Source: Rhodocyclaceae bacterium (GTDB lineage: Bacteria; Pseudomonadota; Gammaproteobacteria; Burkholderiales; Rhodocyclaceae). Taken from it: 64,000 nt of DNA. The stretch covers positions 1-64,000 of the forward strand of contig JAVBXY010000002.1 of assembly GCA_030824275.1 (NCBI GenBank), in the 5' to 3' direction. The notes under the pieces are model-generated. The model was not told where the DNA came from and did not search any database. It saw only the letters and a program-made list of their open reading frames with translations. Both the position numbers and the translations under genes were made by a program. Position 1 is the stretch's first letter. Every line of letters begins with the position of its first letter. Below, in pieces: positions 52,102 through 63,956 of this stretch.

Positions 52102-52261
52102 TGAACCGTTCTCTAAGTGAAATCGGGGTGCCCTGAAACTCCCGAGCACCCCTGAACTTCCAACCTATCTCCCCGCAGCCACCTCAAGAGATAGCCCCGG
52201 CACCCACCGGAATTTTCATTTAAGCATGAAATATTTTTTGTAAAACAACCCGGCGGGGCCG

Positions 52262-52290
52262 ATTCTTCTTAATTTGAGCCTTGCTGTCAA
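52262..52290 (-). promoter_or_regulatory. possible internal promoter of livH
   Basis: On the minus strand TTGACA (52285-52290), a 17-base spacer and AAGAAT (52262-52267). It lies between the binding-protein gene and livH. The gap also has a small inverted repeat (52214-52231) that does not end in a T-run on this strand. Confidence 0.5.
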
Positions 52291-52313
52291 GAATTACCGC
52301 TTGTCGGCGGTGA

Positions 52314-53459
52314 TTACTTGGCCAGCTTCCAGGCACCGTTTTCGACCTGCACCATGACACGGGCGCGATTGTCGAAGCCAAGGTGGTCACCGGCGCTCAT
52401 ATTGAAGATGCCGTGGGCGCCCGCGACGTTCTTGGTGGCCTCCAGCGCATCGCGCAGGGCGGCACGAAACTCCTTGGAGCCAGGCTGGGCCTTCTTCAGC
52501 GCGACCGGCACGGCAGCCTGCAACAGCAGACCAGCATCCCAGGCGTGACCACCAAAGGTGGCAACGCTGCCCTTGCCGTGAGCGGCTTCATACTTGGCGA
52601 TGTACTCGTTGGCGGACTTCTTCACCGGGTTGCTGTCGGGCAGCTGGGAGGCCACCAGCATCGGGCCAGCCGGCAGGAAGGTGCCTTCGACATTCTTGCC
52701 ACCAACGCGCAGGAAGTCATTGTTGGCGACACCGTGAGTCTGATAGTACTTGCCGGTGTAGCCCTTCTCCTTCAGCGTCGCCTGGGGCAGCGCCGCCGGG
52801 GTGCCGGAACCGGCCACCAGCACAGCATCGGGCTTGACCGACATCAGCTTCAGAACCTGGCCGGTGACAGAAGTGTCGGCTCGGTTGTAACGCTCGCTGG
52901 CGGCAATCTTGATGCCCTTCTTCTCAGCAGCCTGGACGAAGACCTGATACCAGCCCTCGCCGTAGGCATCATTGAAGCCGATGAAACCGACGGTCTTCAC
53001 ACCAGCGGCGGTCATGTGATCGGCAATCGCGGCAGCCATCAGGCCATCGTTCTGTGGCGTCTTGAAAACCCACTTGGTCTTCGGGTTGGCGGGGTCGATG
53101 ATCTTGGCCGAAGCGGCCAGCGAGATATTCGGCGTCTCGCCTTCCGACACCACGTCCACCATCGCCAGGGAGTTCGGCGTGATGGTGGAGCCGATGATGA
53201 TGTCAACCTTGTCTTCCGAGATCAGCTTGCGAACGTTCTTGACGGCAGTAGTAGTGTCCGAGGCATCGTCGAGAACGATGTAATGCACCTTCTGGCCGCC
53301 GATACTGGTGGGCAACAGCGCGATGGTGTTCTTCTCGGGAATGCCGAGCGACGCGGCCGGGCCGGTGGCCGACAGGGTCACACCAACATTGATGTCCGCC
53401 TGGGCGGCAAAAGCGGCAACGGCACCGATGACGGCAACAGCTATTTTTTTGACTTGCAT
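52314..53459 (-). CDS. branched-chain amino acid ABC substrate-binding protein
   Basis: This 381-residue periplasmic protein of the LivJ/LivK class has a signal peptide at 1-21 (AQA-DIN). The fold pattern starts DINVGVTLSATGPAASLGIP and continues IIGSTITPNSLAMVDVVSEG. The start has a strong AGGAGG-type site (AGGAGGAGACCCTC). It heads the liv operon. The exact ligand, branched-chain amino acid or an aromatic acid, cannot be set from sequence. Confidence 0.92.
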   Translation of the reverse strand: MQVKKIAVAVIGAVAAFAAQADINVGVTLSATGPAASLGIPEKNTIALLPTSIGGQKVHYIVLDDASDTTTAVKNVRKLISEDKVDIIIGSTITPNSLAMVDVVSEGETPNISLAASAKIIDPANPKTKWVFKTPQNDGLMAAAIADHMTAAGVKTVGFIGFNDAYGEGWYQVFVQAAEKKGIKIAASERYNRADTSVTGQVLKLMSVKPDAVLVAGSGTPAALPQATLKEKGYTGKYYQTHGVANNDFLRVGGKNVEGTFLPAGPMLVASQLPDSNPVKKSANEYIAKYEAAHGKGSVATFGGHAWDAGLLLQAAVPVALKKAQPGSKEFRAALRDALEATKNVAGAHGIFNMSAGDHLGFDNRARVMVQVENGAWKLAK

Positions 53460-53600
53460 GAGGGTCTCCTCCTGTGAATTACAAAATGAACAACTCGTTA
53501 TGTTTAGATAAATCAGACATAAACCATTCCATGATACATATTGCCCAAATGGATGTCGAATGTTTGAATCACATCAATCGGCACACCCATCAGCAAGCAC

Positions 53601-54365
53601 TTACGCCAGCGTATCGTAGCCGAAGCGCAGTACCAGTGCCGAAGCAACGGCAATGAAGATCCAGCGCACAAAACCGCTGCCATGGCGGATCGCCATGCGG
53701 GCGCCGATCTGGGCGCCGAGAATGTTGAACACCGCCATGCCACAGGCCGTGACCCAGAGCACATGACCGCTGGGCGCGAAGTAGACCAGCGCCGCCGCAT
53801 TGGTCGCCAGATTGACGATCTTGGCCACGCCGGACGCATGCAGGAAATCCAGGCGGAAGAAGCGCACGAAGGCGAAGATCAGGAAGCTGCCGGTACCGGG
53901 ACCGAAAAAGCCGTCGTAGAAACCAAGGATCGCCCCCACCAGCAAAGCCAGCCGGCGGGCAAAAGTCGGCGCTGGCGGGACGCCGGTGGCGACGCCGAAA
54001 TCCGGCTTGGCCAGCGTATAGGCCAGCACCGCCACCAGCAGCACCAACACCACCGGCCGCATCACGTCCTTGGGCAGCCAGGCCACCGCCGCCGCACCGA
54101 AGAAAGAAAAGACGAAGGCCGCCAGCGCCGCCGGCAAGGCGATACCCCAGGGCATGACGATGCGGCGGGCGTAGCGCAGGGCCGCATTGCCGGTACCGAA
54201 GACACTGGCCAGCTTGTTGGTGCCGAAGATTGTCGCCGGCGATTCGCCGGGCAGCGCGGTGAGCAGCGCCGGCACCTGGATCAGGCCACCGCCACCGGCC
54301 ACCGCATCAACGAAGCCGGCGAACAATGCGACTGCCAACAGCCAGGCGAGATCGACCTCGATCAA
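53601..54365 (-). CDS. TauE/SafE-family permease
   Basis: This 254-residue membrane protein has the TauE/SafE (YfcA-like) pattern: GFVDAVAGGGGLIQVPALL near residue 20, an internal repeat FYDGFFGPGTGSFLIFAFV near 150, and several spans. The family moves sulphite or organosulphur anions. No ATG precedes the homology, so a TTG five bases after the mnmE stop is the most likely start; this is not proven. One dispersed element codes for GVPPAPTFA in a loop between spans. Confidence 0.8.
   Translation of the reverse strand: MIEVDLAWLLAVALFAGFVDAVAGGGGLIQVPALLTALPGESPATIFGTNKLASVFGTGNAALRYARRIVMPWGIALPAALAAFVFSFFGAAAVAWLPKDVMRPVVLVLLVAVLAYTLAKPDFGVATGVPPAPTFARRLALLVGAILGFYDGFFGPGTGSFLIFAFVRFFRLDFLHASGVAKIVNLATNAAALVYFAPSGHVLWVTACGMAVFNILGAQIGARMAIRHGSGFVRWIFIAVASALVLRFGYDTLA
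53961..53984 (+). repeat. dispersed 24-bp element, copy 14 (in permease gene)
   Basis: It matches consensus except for one base in the last triplet (GCC for GGC). The gene reads GVPPAPTFA. Confidence 0.9.
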
Positions 54366-54369
54366 GACG

Positions 54370-55728
54370 CTACTTGCCGATGCAGAAGCGGGAGAAGATT
54401 TCCCCCAGCAGGTCGTCGGCGGTGAATTCGCCGGTGATGCGCGCCAGGGCCTCCTGGGCCAGACGCAACTCCTCGGCGCAGAGTTCCACCTGTCCCAATT
54501 GCCGTGCCGCCAGCGCCGACTTTTCCGCAGCGAGGTCCAGCGCTTCCAGATGTCGCTCGCGGGCCAGCACCACATCCTCGCCATGACCTCGCCAACCGGC
54601 GACGCGCAGCAATTCGTCGTGCAGCAATTCCATGCCCTCGCCGCTCTTCGCCGACAGCCGCAGATGCACCTTGCCCTGCGTCTCGAGCCGGCCGGCGGCG
54701 ATGCCCGCCAGATCGCACTTGTTCTCCACCACTATGCGCTCAATGGCTGCCGGCAGCCTCACCGCCACCGCGTGATCGGCCGGCGTCTCGCCGGTACGCG
54801 CGTCGACGAGTTGCAGCACCACATCGGCCCGCTCGATCTCGCGCCAGGTGCGTTCGATGCCGATCTTCTCCACCAGGTCGTCGGTCTCGCGCAAACCCGC
54901 AGTGTCGATGATGTGCAGCGGGATGCCTTCTATTTGTATGGTCTCGCGCACCGCGTCGCGGGTGGTACCGGCAATCTCGGTGACGATGGCCCGCTCCTCG
55001 CCGGCAAGCCGGTTGAGCAAAGAACTCTTGCCGACGTTAGGCAGGCCCGCCAGCACCACATGCAAGCCGGAGCGCAATAGGCTGCCAGCCTTGGCGCGAC
55101 CACGCAGAGCATTGAGTTCGGTACGCAGCTTGTCCAATCGCGCGGCTGCATCGGTGTCGCGCAACACGTCGATTTCCTCTTCCGGGAAATCCAGGGTCGC
55201 TTCAACCAGCATGCGCAACTCGGTGAGCTGGGCGACCAGCTCATGAACCTGGCGCGAAAACTCGCCCGACAAGGAGCGCAGCGCCGAACGCGCCGCCGCC
55301 GTGGTGGTCGCCTCGATCAGATCGGCCACCGCCTCGGCCTGGGCCAGATCCATCTTGTCATTGAGGAAAGCACGGCGGGAGAACTCCCCCGGCGCCGCCA
55401 GCCGCGCGCCCAATTCAAGGCAACGCGCCAGCAACATCTGCATCACCACCGGGCCGCCGTGACCTTGCAACTCCAGCACATCCTCGCCGGTGAAGGAATG
55501 GGGCGCCGGGAAATACAGCAGCAGGCCGTGGTCGATGACCCGGCCGGCAGCATCGAAAAAGTCGGCGCTGGTGGCACGGCGAGGCTGGATGGATTCAGGC
55601 CGCTTGCCCGTCAGGGCTTCGGCGAAGGGCAGTAAACCGCTGCCCGAGACCCGCACGACGCCGATGCCACCACGCCCGGGCGCGGTGGCAACGGCGGCTA
55701 TCGTGTCTTCAGGCCTTCTTGCCGTCAC
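54370..55728 (-). CDS. mnmE: tRNA modification GTPase MnmE (TrmE)
   Basis: This 452-residue GTPase works with MnmG on wobble uridine. G-domain motifs are GLPNVGKSS (about 225), DTAGLRE (about 270) and NKCD (about 340). The C-terminal CIGK is canonical. The N-terminal tetrahydrofolate-binding domain has [14 protein letters not shown]. It starts with GTG inside the end of yidC. It holds two dispersed elements, read as [10 protein letters not shown] and EKSALAARQ, at places where the protein length agrees with the E. coli enzyme as I recall it. Confidence 0.95.
   Translation of the reverse strand: MTARRPEDTIAAVATAPGRGGIGVVRVSGSGLLPFAEALTGKRPESIQPRRATSADFFDAAGRVIDHGLLLYFPAPHSFTGEDVLELQGHGGPVVMQMLLARCLELGARLAAPGEFSRRAFLNDKMDLAQAEAVADLIEATTTAAARSALRSLSGEFSRQVHELVAQLTELRMLVEATLDFPEEEIDVLRDTDAAARLDKLRTELNALRGRAKAGSLLRSGLHVVLAGLPNVGKSSLLNRLAGEERAIVTEIAGTTRDAVRETIQIEGIPLHIIDTAGLRETDDLVEKIGIERTWREIERADVVLQLVDARTGETPADHAVAVRLPAAIERIVVENKCDLAGIAAGRLETQGKVHLRLSAKSGEGMELLHDELLRVAGWRGHGEDVVLARERHLEALDLAAEKSALAARQLGQVELCAEELRLAQEALARITGEFTADDLLGEIFSRFCIGK
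54501..54524 (-). repeat. dispersed 24-bp element, copy 15 (in mnmE)
   Basis: This copy is exact apart from the variable base at position 6. The gene reads [10 protein letters not shown] through it. Confidence 0.92.
55557..55580 (+). repeat. dispersed 24-bp element, copy 16 (in mnmE)
   Basis: AAAAGTCGGCGCTGG and ACGGC are exact, with two inner differences. The gene reads RRATSADFF, the opposite element orientation to copy 15 in the same gene. Confidence 0.9.
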
Positions 55729-57349
55729 CGGATTCGATCATCCGGTTGATCTGCCACTGCTGGGCGATCGACAGCACGTTGTTGACGGTCCAGTACAACA
55801 CCAGACCGGCGGGGAAGAACAGGAACATGCCGGTGAACATGATTGGCATGAACAGCATCACCTTGGCCTGCAAGGGATCGGGCGGCGTCGGATTCAGCTT
55901 GGTCTGGATGAACATGGTGGCGCCCATGATCAGCGGCAGCACGTAGAACGGATCCTTGACCGACAGGTCGGTGATCCAGCCCAGCCAGGGCGCATTGCGC
56001 ATTTCCACCGAGGCCAGCAGCGTCCAGTAGAGAGCGATGAAGACGGGAATCTGCACCAGCACCGGCAGGCAGCCGCCGAGGGGATTCACCTTCTCCTTCT
56101 TGTACATCTCCATCATTTCCTGGTTCAGCCGCGCCTTGTCGTCGCCGTAGGTTTCCTTCAGCTTGGTCAGCTTCGGCGTCAGCAGCTTCATCTTGGCCAT
56201 GGACTTGTAGCTGGCGGCCGAAAGCGGGAAGAAGGCCCCCTTGAGCAGCATCGTCAGGCCGATGATGGCCCAGCCCCAGTTGCCGGTGATCTTGTGGATC
56301 AGACCCAACACCCAGAACAGCGGCGCCGCGATCACCGTCAGCCAGCCGTAGTCCACCACCAGTTCCAGACCGGGGGCGACCTTCTCCAGCTTGTCCTGTT
56401 CCTGCGGACCGGCATAGAGCGACACGGCGTTCTTGCCGTCGGCACCCACCGGCAGGATCACGCCGGCCGAAAAGAGATCCTCACCCACCTTGCGCATGTA
56501 GAACTCGCGCTCGGCTTTTTCGGCCGGCAGCCAGGCTGCGACGAAGTAATGCTGCACCATAGCCAGCCAGCCGTTGTCGGCCTTCTTGGCGAACTTGGCC
56601 TTGTCCTTGGTGATGTCGGCGAAATCGACTTTCTGGAATTTCTCGGCCTCGGTGTAGACGGCCGGCCCGGTGAAGGTCGTGGCGCCCATCATCAGCGGGT
56701 TGCTGCCCTGGTCGCCAGCCGCCTTGCCATCGCGGGTGATCTGGTAATAGACATGGGCGCCCGGCGTCAGGCCTTCGTGGCGCACCGTCACCTGGTAGCT
56801 GCCACGGGTGAAGACATAGGTCTTGACCACCTTGGCACCATTGGCGCCAGCCGCCTCCATGCGCAGTTCAAGGGTGTTCTCGCCGTCCTTCAGCACATGC
56901 TCGCCGGCGGCCAGCTTCCATTCGCTCTTGTGGTTCGGCAAGCCCTCGCCAATGGCGCCGGACTGGCCAAGATAAAGATGCTTGCCTCCGTTATCGAAGA
57001 GCACGAAGTTCTTCTTCTTGTCGTCCGTATCCGGATGACGTACCAACTCCAAGCGGGTGATGTCGCCACCAAGGGAGGAGATTTCCGCCACATAAAGATC
57101 AGTGCGGACCACAGCCTTCTCACCACTACGGGGAGCAACGGTCGCAATTCCGGGAACCGCACCGGCGGCAGCCGGCACAGCGGAGGCCGTCGGTGTCGGC
57201 ACGGTGCCTGCCGCCTGCGGTGCAGCGACCCCGGCCACTGCGGCCACGGGAGTACCAGGTTTCGGCAGGGCCTGTTTCTGCCAGGCGTCCCAAAGCATGA
57301 TCAGCGAAAAGCTGAACACCAGAAGCAGGATCAATCGTCGGTTATCCAT
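55709..57349 (-). CDS. yidC: membrane protein insertase YidC
   Basis: This 546-residue insertase has an N-terminal span ([20 protein letters not shown]) and a linker rich in Ala, Pro and Val. A large periplasmic beta-domain covers about 60-340. The conserved five-span core from about 345 includes [20 protein letters not shown] and [20 protein letters not shown]. The ATG giving [12 protein letters not shown] was chosen over a longer frame. It follows yidD by 41 bases. Confidence 0.95.
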   Translation of the reverse strand: MDNRRLILLLVFSFSLIMLWDAWQKQALPKPGTPVAAVAGVAAPQAAGTVPTPTASAVPAAAGAVPGIATVAPRSGEKAVVRTDLYVAEISSLGGDITRLELVRHPDTDDKKKNFVLFDNGGKHLYLGQSGAIGEGLPNHKSEWKLAAGEHVLKDGENTLELRMEAAGANGAKVVKTYVFTRGSYQVTVRHEGLTPGAHVYYQITRDGKAAGDQGSNPLMMGATTFTGPAVYTEAEKFQKVDFADITKDKAKFAKKADNGWLAMVQHYFVAAWLPAEKAEREFYMRKVGEDLFSAGVILPVGADGKNAVSLYAGPQEQDKLEKVAPGLELVVDYGWLTVIAAPLFWVLGLIHKITGNWGWAIIGLTMLLKGAFFPLSAASYKSMAKMKLLTPKLTKLKETYGDDKARLNQEMMEMYKKEKVNPLGGCLPVLVQIPVFIALYWTLLASVEMRNAPWLGWITDLSVKDPFYVLPLIMGATMFIQTKLNPTPPDPLQAKVMLFMPIMFTGMFLFFPAGLVLYWTVNNVLSIAQQWQINRMIESGDGKKA

Positions 57350-57390
57350 CGCGGTCTTTGCAATGACGTCAGTCAAGGTTGGGGAAAATT

Positions 57391-57612
57391 TCAGGGAACC
57401 GGATCATACCCGCCCGGATGCCATGGATGGCAACGCCCGATCCGGCGCACCGCCAGCCATAGACCCTTGAACAGTCCATGGCGTTCCAGTGCATCGATGG
57501 CATATTCCGAACAACTCGGATGAAAGCGGCAGCGACTGCCCAGCCAAGGACTGATGGCCAGACGGTAAAACCGTATCAACAGCACCAGCGGGAACGTCAC
57601 CCAGGTTTTCAT
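57391..57612 (-). CDS. yidD: membrane insertion efficiency factor YidD
   Basis: This 73-residue protein has the YidD signature [20 protein letters not shown], then [16 protein letters not shown], then [13 protein letters not shown]. It starts by an ATGA overlap with the rnpA stop. It helps YidC function. Confidence 0.95.
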   Translation of the reverse strand: MKTWVTFPLVLLIRFYRLAISPWLGSRCRFHPSCSEYAIDALERHGLFKGLWLAVRRIGRCHPWHPGGYDPVP

Positions 57613-58061
57613 GGCTTACCGGGATTGCTTGTCGGCAGACGCTTGAAAAGGGACTCGATTTCCGCCCGCCAGGCAATCTTCTGGGCTTCATCCCGGGCAA
57701 TCACACCCTTGATCGGACGCGCCAAGCGAAGGACAAGATCACCCGCCGGGAGTGTCGACGACAACAGCCGGAAAGCCTCCCGGCCCTGACGCTTGATGGC
57801 ATTGCGCAGACTGGATGCCTTGGCGAGCCGCTTCGGCACAATCAAGCCCAGTCGCGACAAGCCGCCGGAAACACTGGATAACCGGTAATGCAAATCGAAG
57901 CGTTCGCCGCGGATCACCCAGCGATTGGCCAGAACGGAGGAAAACTCCTCCGGACGGTGCAGGCGTCGCTCGAACCCAAACCCATACCCCGTGCCTGCCG
58001 GTTTACAGGCTGGGGTACAAACGGGAATATCAGACTGCGAGGCGATGACGACCCTTGGCAC
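57609..58061 (-). CDS. rnpA: ribonuclease P protein component
   Basis: The C-terminal 120 residues carry the RnpA pattern: [40 protein letters not shown] with [10 protein letters not shown]. This subunit binds the RNase P RNA and speeds tRNA 5' processing. No ATG, GTG or TTG lies in frame between the end of rpmH and the homologous region. The only standard start is a GTG inside rpmH, giving 150 residues and a 32-base overlap; a non-standard ATT start is the other option. The N-terminus is therefore uncertain. Confidence 0.85.
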   Translation of the reverse strand: MPRVVIASQSDIPVCTPACKPAGTGYGFGFERRLHRPEEFSSVLANRWVIRGERFDLHYRLSSVSGGLSRLGLIVPKRLAKASSLRNAIKRQGREAFRLLSSTLPAGDLVLRLARPIKGVIARDEAQKIAWRAEIESLFKRLPTSNPGKP

Positions 58062-58164
58062 GGCGCGCGCGGATCACGGCACGGCCGCCACGGGTGCGCT
58101 GGCGCACGAGGAAGCCGTGGGTACGCTTGCGGCGCACAACTGAAGGCTGGTAAGTGCGTTTCAT
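58030..58164 (-). CDS. rpmH: ribosomal protein L34
   Basis: This 44-residue ribosomal protein is very short and clear: [20 protein letters not shown] at the start, then a basic middle ([20 protein letters not shown]) and AV at the end. It is the first gene of the rpmH-rnpA-yidD-yidC-mnmE unit. The ATG follows GGGGAAAC. A near-consensus promoter lies 30 bases upstream. Confidence 0.97.
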   Translation of the reverse strand: MKRTYQPSVVRRKRTHGFLVRQRTRGGRAVIRARRAKGRHRLAV

Positions 58165-58194
58165 GGTGTTTCCCCTGATTCAAGAAAACCGGGG

Positions 58195-58223
58195 ATTACA
58201 TCGTTTCAGGGGCTTCTTGTCAA
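58195..58223 (-). promoter_or_regulatory. promoter of rpmH
   Basis: On the minus strand TTGACA (58218-58223), a 17-base spacer and TGTAAT (58195-58200). It lies 30 bases before the rpmH ATG. Confidence 0.8.
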
Positions 58224-58253
58224 GTCCTGCCTGGCGTCGCCACCCACCCGATC

Positions 58254-58284
58254 TGTGGATAACTTTTAGTGAAACGGCTAGAAT
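58254..58284 (+). promoter_or_regulatory. dnaA promoter region with DnaA box
   Basis: TGTGGATAA (58254-58262) is a perfect DnaA box on the strand shown. TAGAAT (58279-58284) is a likely -10, and the box covers the position of its -35. DnaA would thus repress its own gene. The dnaA ATG is 112 bases further on. Confidence 0.65.
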
Positions 58285-58396
58285 GCGACTCCACCCAAAC
58301 GGGCGGTCCGACAACAACAACACAGAACAATACCTGTCCGACACGCTGTTCGATACACCCCGTCAGATCCCATCTTCTCTTTTAGAAATCCGCGCA

Positions 58397-59773
58397 ATGA
58401 GTGAATTCTGGTCCGTTTGTCTGAACCGCTTCGAGCAGGAACTTCCTGCCCAGCAGTTCAACACATGGATCAAGGGCCTGCGTCTGGAAGACAGCGAAGA
58501 TGGTGGCTTCCGCCTCATCGCCCCGAACCGCTTCGTCATGCAATGGGTGCGTGAGCGCTACCTGAGCCAGATCGAAACCCTCGGCCGCGAATTCTTCTCC
58601 CGTCCCGTCAGCATCAGCCTCGGCGTCAGCGGCAACAACGCCGAACTACCGCCCCCCGCTGCAACAACCACGGCGGACGAGCTTTCAGCAAACTCCGCCG
58701 AACCCGTAGCCGCAGTTGTCGCCCAGGTCCGCTCCGGCGATCCGGCCTACGAAAAAACCCGGCTCAATGCCGAATTCACCTTCGACACCCTGGTCACTGG
58801 CCGCGCCAACGACCTCGCCCGCGCCGCCGCCCAGCAGGTGGCCATGAACCCCGGGGTCTCCTACAACCCCCTGTTCGTCTATGGCGGCGTCGGTCTCGGC
58901 AAGACCCACCTGATCCACGCCATCGGCAACGCCATCTACGCCGCCAACCCGGCCATGGAAGTCCGCTACGTCCATGCCGAAGACTATTTCTCCGACGTCG
59001 TCCGCGCCTTCCAGCAGAACTCCCGCGACGCCTTCAAGCGCTACTACCGTTCGCTCGACCTGCTGCTGATCGACGACATCCAGTTCTTCAACCGCAAGGA
59101 CCGCACCCAGGAAGAATTCTTCTACGCCTTCAATGCACTGATCGAGGCCAAGAAGCAGATCATCATCACCAGCGACACCTATCCCAAGGACATCCAGGGT
59201 CTCGAAGACCGACTGGTGTCCCGCTTCGACTGCGGCCTCACCGTCGCCATCGAACCGCCGGAACTCGAAATGCGCATCGCCATCCTGAAAAAGAAGGCCG
59301 AAGCCGAGCGCATCGACATTTCCGACGAAGTCGCCTTCCTCATCGCCAAGAACCTGCGCTCCAACGTCCGCGAACTCGAAGGCGCCCTCAACCGCGTCGT
59401 CGCCTACGCCCGCTTCCACGGCCGCGACATCAACCTCGACGTCGCCCGCGAAGCCCTCCGCGACATTATCGGCGCCACCAACCGGCAGATATCCCTCGAA
59501 CTCGTCCAGAAGACCGTTTCCGACTTCTACAAGATCAAGGTCACCGACATGTACTCCCAGAAGCGCACCCGGGCCATCGCTCGACCGCGCCAGGTGGCCA
59601 TGTGGCTGTCCCGCGAACTCACCTCCCATAGCCTGCCCGAGATCGGCGAGGCCTTCGGCGGCCGCGACCACACCACGGTCATGCACGCCTGCCGTACCGT
59701 TGGCGACTTGCGCAGCAAGGACAGCCGCCTCAACAACGACCTGCACGTACTCGTGCAAACCATCAAAGGTTGA
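58397..59773 (+). CDS. dnaA: replication initiator DnaA
   Basis: This 458-residue initiator has domain I ([20 protein letters not shown]), a short variable domain II, and AAA+ domain III with Walker [11 protein letters not shown] near residue 160 and Walker [11 protein letters not shown] near 220. Domain IV has the signature [15 protein letters not shown] near 430. The ATG giving [20 protein letters not shown] matches homologues; a longer open frame reaching back toward rpmH is rejected. Confidence 0.97.
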   Translation: MSEFWSVCLNRFEQELPAQQFNTWIKGLRLEDSEDGGFRLIAPNRFVMQWVRERYLSQIETLGREFFSRPVSISLGVSGNNAELPPPAATTTADELSANSAEPVAAVVAQVRSGDPAYEKTRLNAEFTFDTLVTGRANDLARAAAQQVAMNPGVSYNPLFVYGGVGLGKTHLIHAIGNAIYAANPAMEVRYVHAEDYFSDVVRAFQQNSRDAFKRYYRSLDLLLIDDIQFFNRKDRTQEEFFYAFNALIEAKKQIIITSDTYPKDIQGLEDRLVSRFDCGLTVAIEPPELEMRIAILKKKAEAERIDISDEVAFLIAKNLRSNVRELEGALNRVVAYARFHGRDINLDVAREALRDIIGATNRQISLELVQKTVSDFYKIKVTDMYSQKRTRAIARPRQVAMWLSRELTSHSLPEIGEAFGGRDHTTVMHACRTVGDLRSKDSRLNNDLHVLVQTIKG

Positions 59774-59981
59774 GCTGTGGATAACCCCACCACCAAAAAC
59801 GTGCACGCTTTGTGGATAAACCGGTCAAAAACCGTTTCCCCGAAAACCATCCACAATTGCCCACAGCGAAACCAGCGGGTTTTCAACCGGCTTATCCACG
59901 GCTTAATCAACTGAAATTTCACGAAAATAGTGACTTGTCCACAGAAACCAGCTCTCCCTATTAATCATTGGAGATTTATAT
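59774..59981. other. likely replication origin oriC
   Basis: The 208-base gap between dnaA and dnaN has two perfect DnaA boxes of TGTGGATAA type (59776-59784 and 59811-59819). It also has several near matches: CCATCCACA (59847), TTGCCCACA (59857), TTATCCACG (59892) and TTGTCCACA (59935). AT-rich sequence (59901-59980) before dnaN could be the unwinding element. This placement is typical for the group. Confidence 0.8.
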
Positions 59982-61085
59982 ATGCTCCTATTTAAAGGTC
60001 CTCGCGATCAACTGTTGTCCCCCTTGCAGTCCGTCTGCGGCATCGTGGAAAAACGGCATACCCTGCCCATCCTTTCCAACGTGCTCATGGAAAAGGACGG
60101 CGAAAAGCTAACCCTGCTGGCGACGGACATCGAAATCCAGATCACCACGCAGACCCCGACCATCGGCGCCGACAAGGCTGCCATGACCGTGGGTGCCCGC
60201 AAGCTTCAGGACATCCTGCGTTCCCTGCCGGAAAGCGCCGAAGTCAGCCTCGATCTGGACGACAAACGTCTCCAGCTCAAGGCGGGCAAGAGCCGCTTCA
60301 ATCTGCAAACCCTGCCGGCCGAGGATTTTCCGCGCATGTCCGTCGCCGACGGCCAGCCGACCAAGCTCACCGTCAGCCAGAAGCAGATGAAACGCCTGCT
60401 TGCCCTGGTGCAGTACGCCATGGCCCAGCAGGACATCCGCTACTACCTCAACGGCCTCCTGCTGGTCGCCAAGGGCAGCGAGCTGCGCGTCGTCGCCACC
60501 GACGGCCATCGCCTCGCCTATGCCGCCGAGGTGCTGCCGGAAACCCCGGCGCCTATCGAAGTCATCCTGCCGCGCAAGACCGTTCTCGAACTGTCGCGCC
60601 AGCTGTCGGACAACGATGATCCGCTCGAGATCACCCTCACTCCGACGCAGGCCCGCTTCAACTTCGGCAGCATCGAACTGGTCTCCAAGCTCATCGACGG
60701 CAAGTTCCCCGACTACGAGCGTGTGATCCCGCAGCACCACAGCAAGATCATCAAGCTCTCCCGCGAGGTCCTGCTGCACTCCCTGCTGCGTGCCGCCATC
60801 CTGACCAACGAGAAGTTCCGTGGCGTGCGCATCGTGCTGGCGCCGAGCAGCCTGAAGATCATCTCCAGCAATGCCGAACAGGAAGAGGCTCAGGAAGAGA
60901 TCGAGATCGACTACAACGCCGAAGCGCTCGATGTCGGTTTCAACGTCACCTACCTGCTCGACGTGCTCAACAACGTCTCTAACGAAAACATCGAGCTGCA
61001 TCTTGCGGATGCCAATTCCAGCGCCCTCTTCGTGCTGCCGGGCAATGAGACGTTCAAATACGTCGTCATGCCCATGCGTATCTGA
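59982..61085 (+). CDS. dnaN: DNA polymerase III beta clamp
   Basis: This 367-residue sliding clamp has three similar domains. Typical runs are CGIVEKRHTLPILSNVLMEK near residue 20, the VATDGHRLAYA strand and the end FKYVVMPMRI. The start has GGAG upstream. It lies between oriC and gyrB, the usual order. Confidence 0.97.
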   Translation: MLLFKGPRDQLLSPLQSVCGIVEKRHTLPILSNVLMEKDGEKLTLLATDIEIQITTQTPTIGADKAAMTVGARKLQDILRSLPESAEVSLDLDDKRLQLKAGKSRFNLQTLPAEDFPRMSVADGQPTKLTVSQKQMKRLLALVQYAMAQQDIRYYLNGLLLVAKGSELRVVATDGHRLAYAAEVLPETPAPIEVILPRKTVLELSRQLSDNDDPLEITLTPTQARFNFGSIELVSKLIDGKFPDYERVIPQHHSKIIKLSREVLLHSLLRAAILTNEKFRGVRIVLAPSSLKIISSNAEQEEAQEEIEIDYNAEALDVGFNVTYLLDVLNNVSNENIELHLADANSSALFVLPGNETFKYVVMPMRI

Positions 61086-61105
61086 ACCACCAAGTGATCC
61101 ACTAA

Positions 61106-63586
<2,481 letters not shown>

Positions 63587-63611
63587 CGTTTGTAGGTGTA
63601 GGTTCTCAGAA

Positions 63612-63673
63612 TTCGTGAAACTTTTCTCACGAAAATGAAACAAAAAGGCCCCTGATCTGGGGCCTTTTGTTTT
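63612..63673 (+). terminator. gyrB terminator with preceding stem-loop
   Basis: A first small hairpin has arms TTCGTGA (63612-63618) and TCACGAA (63627-63633). The main one has a 10-base stem AAAAGGCCCC / GGGGCCTTTT (63643-63652 and 63659-63668) with a six-base loop and a T-run (to 63673). It is a clear Rho-independent terminator. Confidence 0.9.
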
Positions 63674-63956
63674 GGGATTTGGCGGCCGCTGGAGGCAGCG
63701 GGAATGGCTGTCATGAGATCGAAGACCCGTCATCTTTCTTCCACCGCCTTGCATGTCGAGAGAATTTCCGCGGCATGCGGGGTGCGAGAGTTAGCCTTTT
63801 CGGTGGCATAAACTGCTAACGCCGCATCCATTAGATCACCCCTCTCAATAGAACTATTGGTAGCTGCCGAGGGTGTAAAACCAGCGAAGATTTGATTAAT
63901 ATTATCGAGTTTATATTTTATTTGTAAATCAAGAAAATTTAATATAACCTACTGCA
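63674..63956. other. AT-rich region before next gene
   Basis: About 280 bases with no firm gene. The last 150 bases are markedly AT-rich against the GC-rich surroundings. A 35-codon frame starts at 63704 behind GGAGG but shows no recognisable content. The AT-rich end is a plausible promoter for the gene that starts at 63957. Confidence 0.5.

Noticed and set aside
52214-52231. A TTTCAT/ATGAAA inverted repeat as a terminator
   Set aside because: The T-run lies on the plus-strand side where no gene ends, and the stem is only six bases.
63704-63811. A 35-codon frame with GGAGG eight bases upstream
   Set aside because: No domain or homology is recognisable and it lies just after a terminator; kept only as a note.
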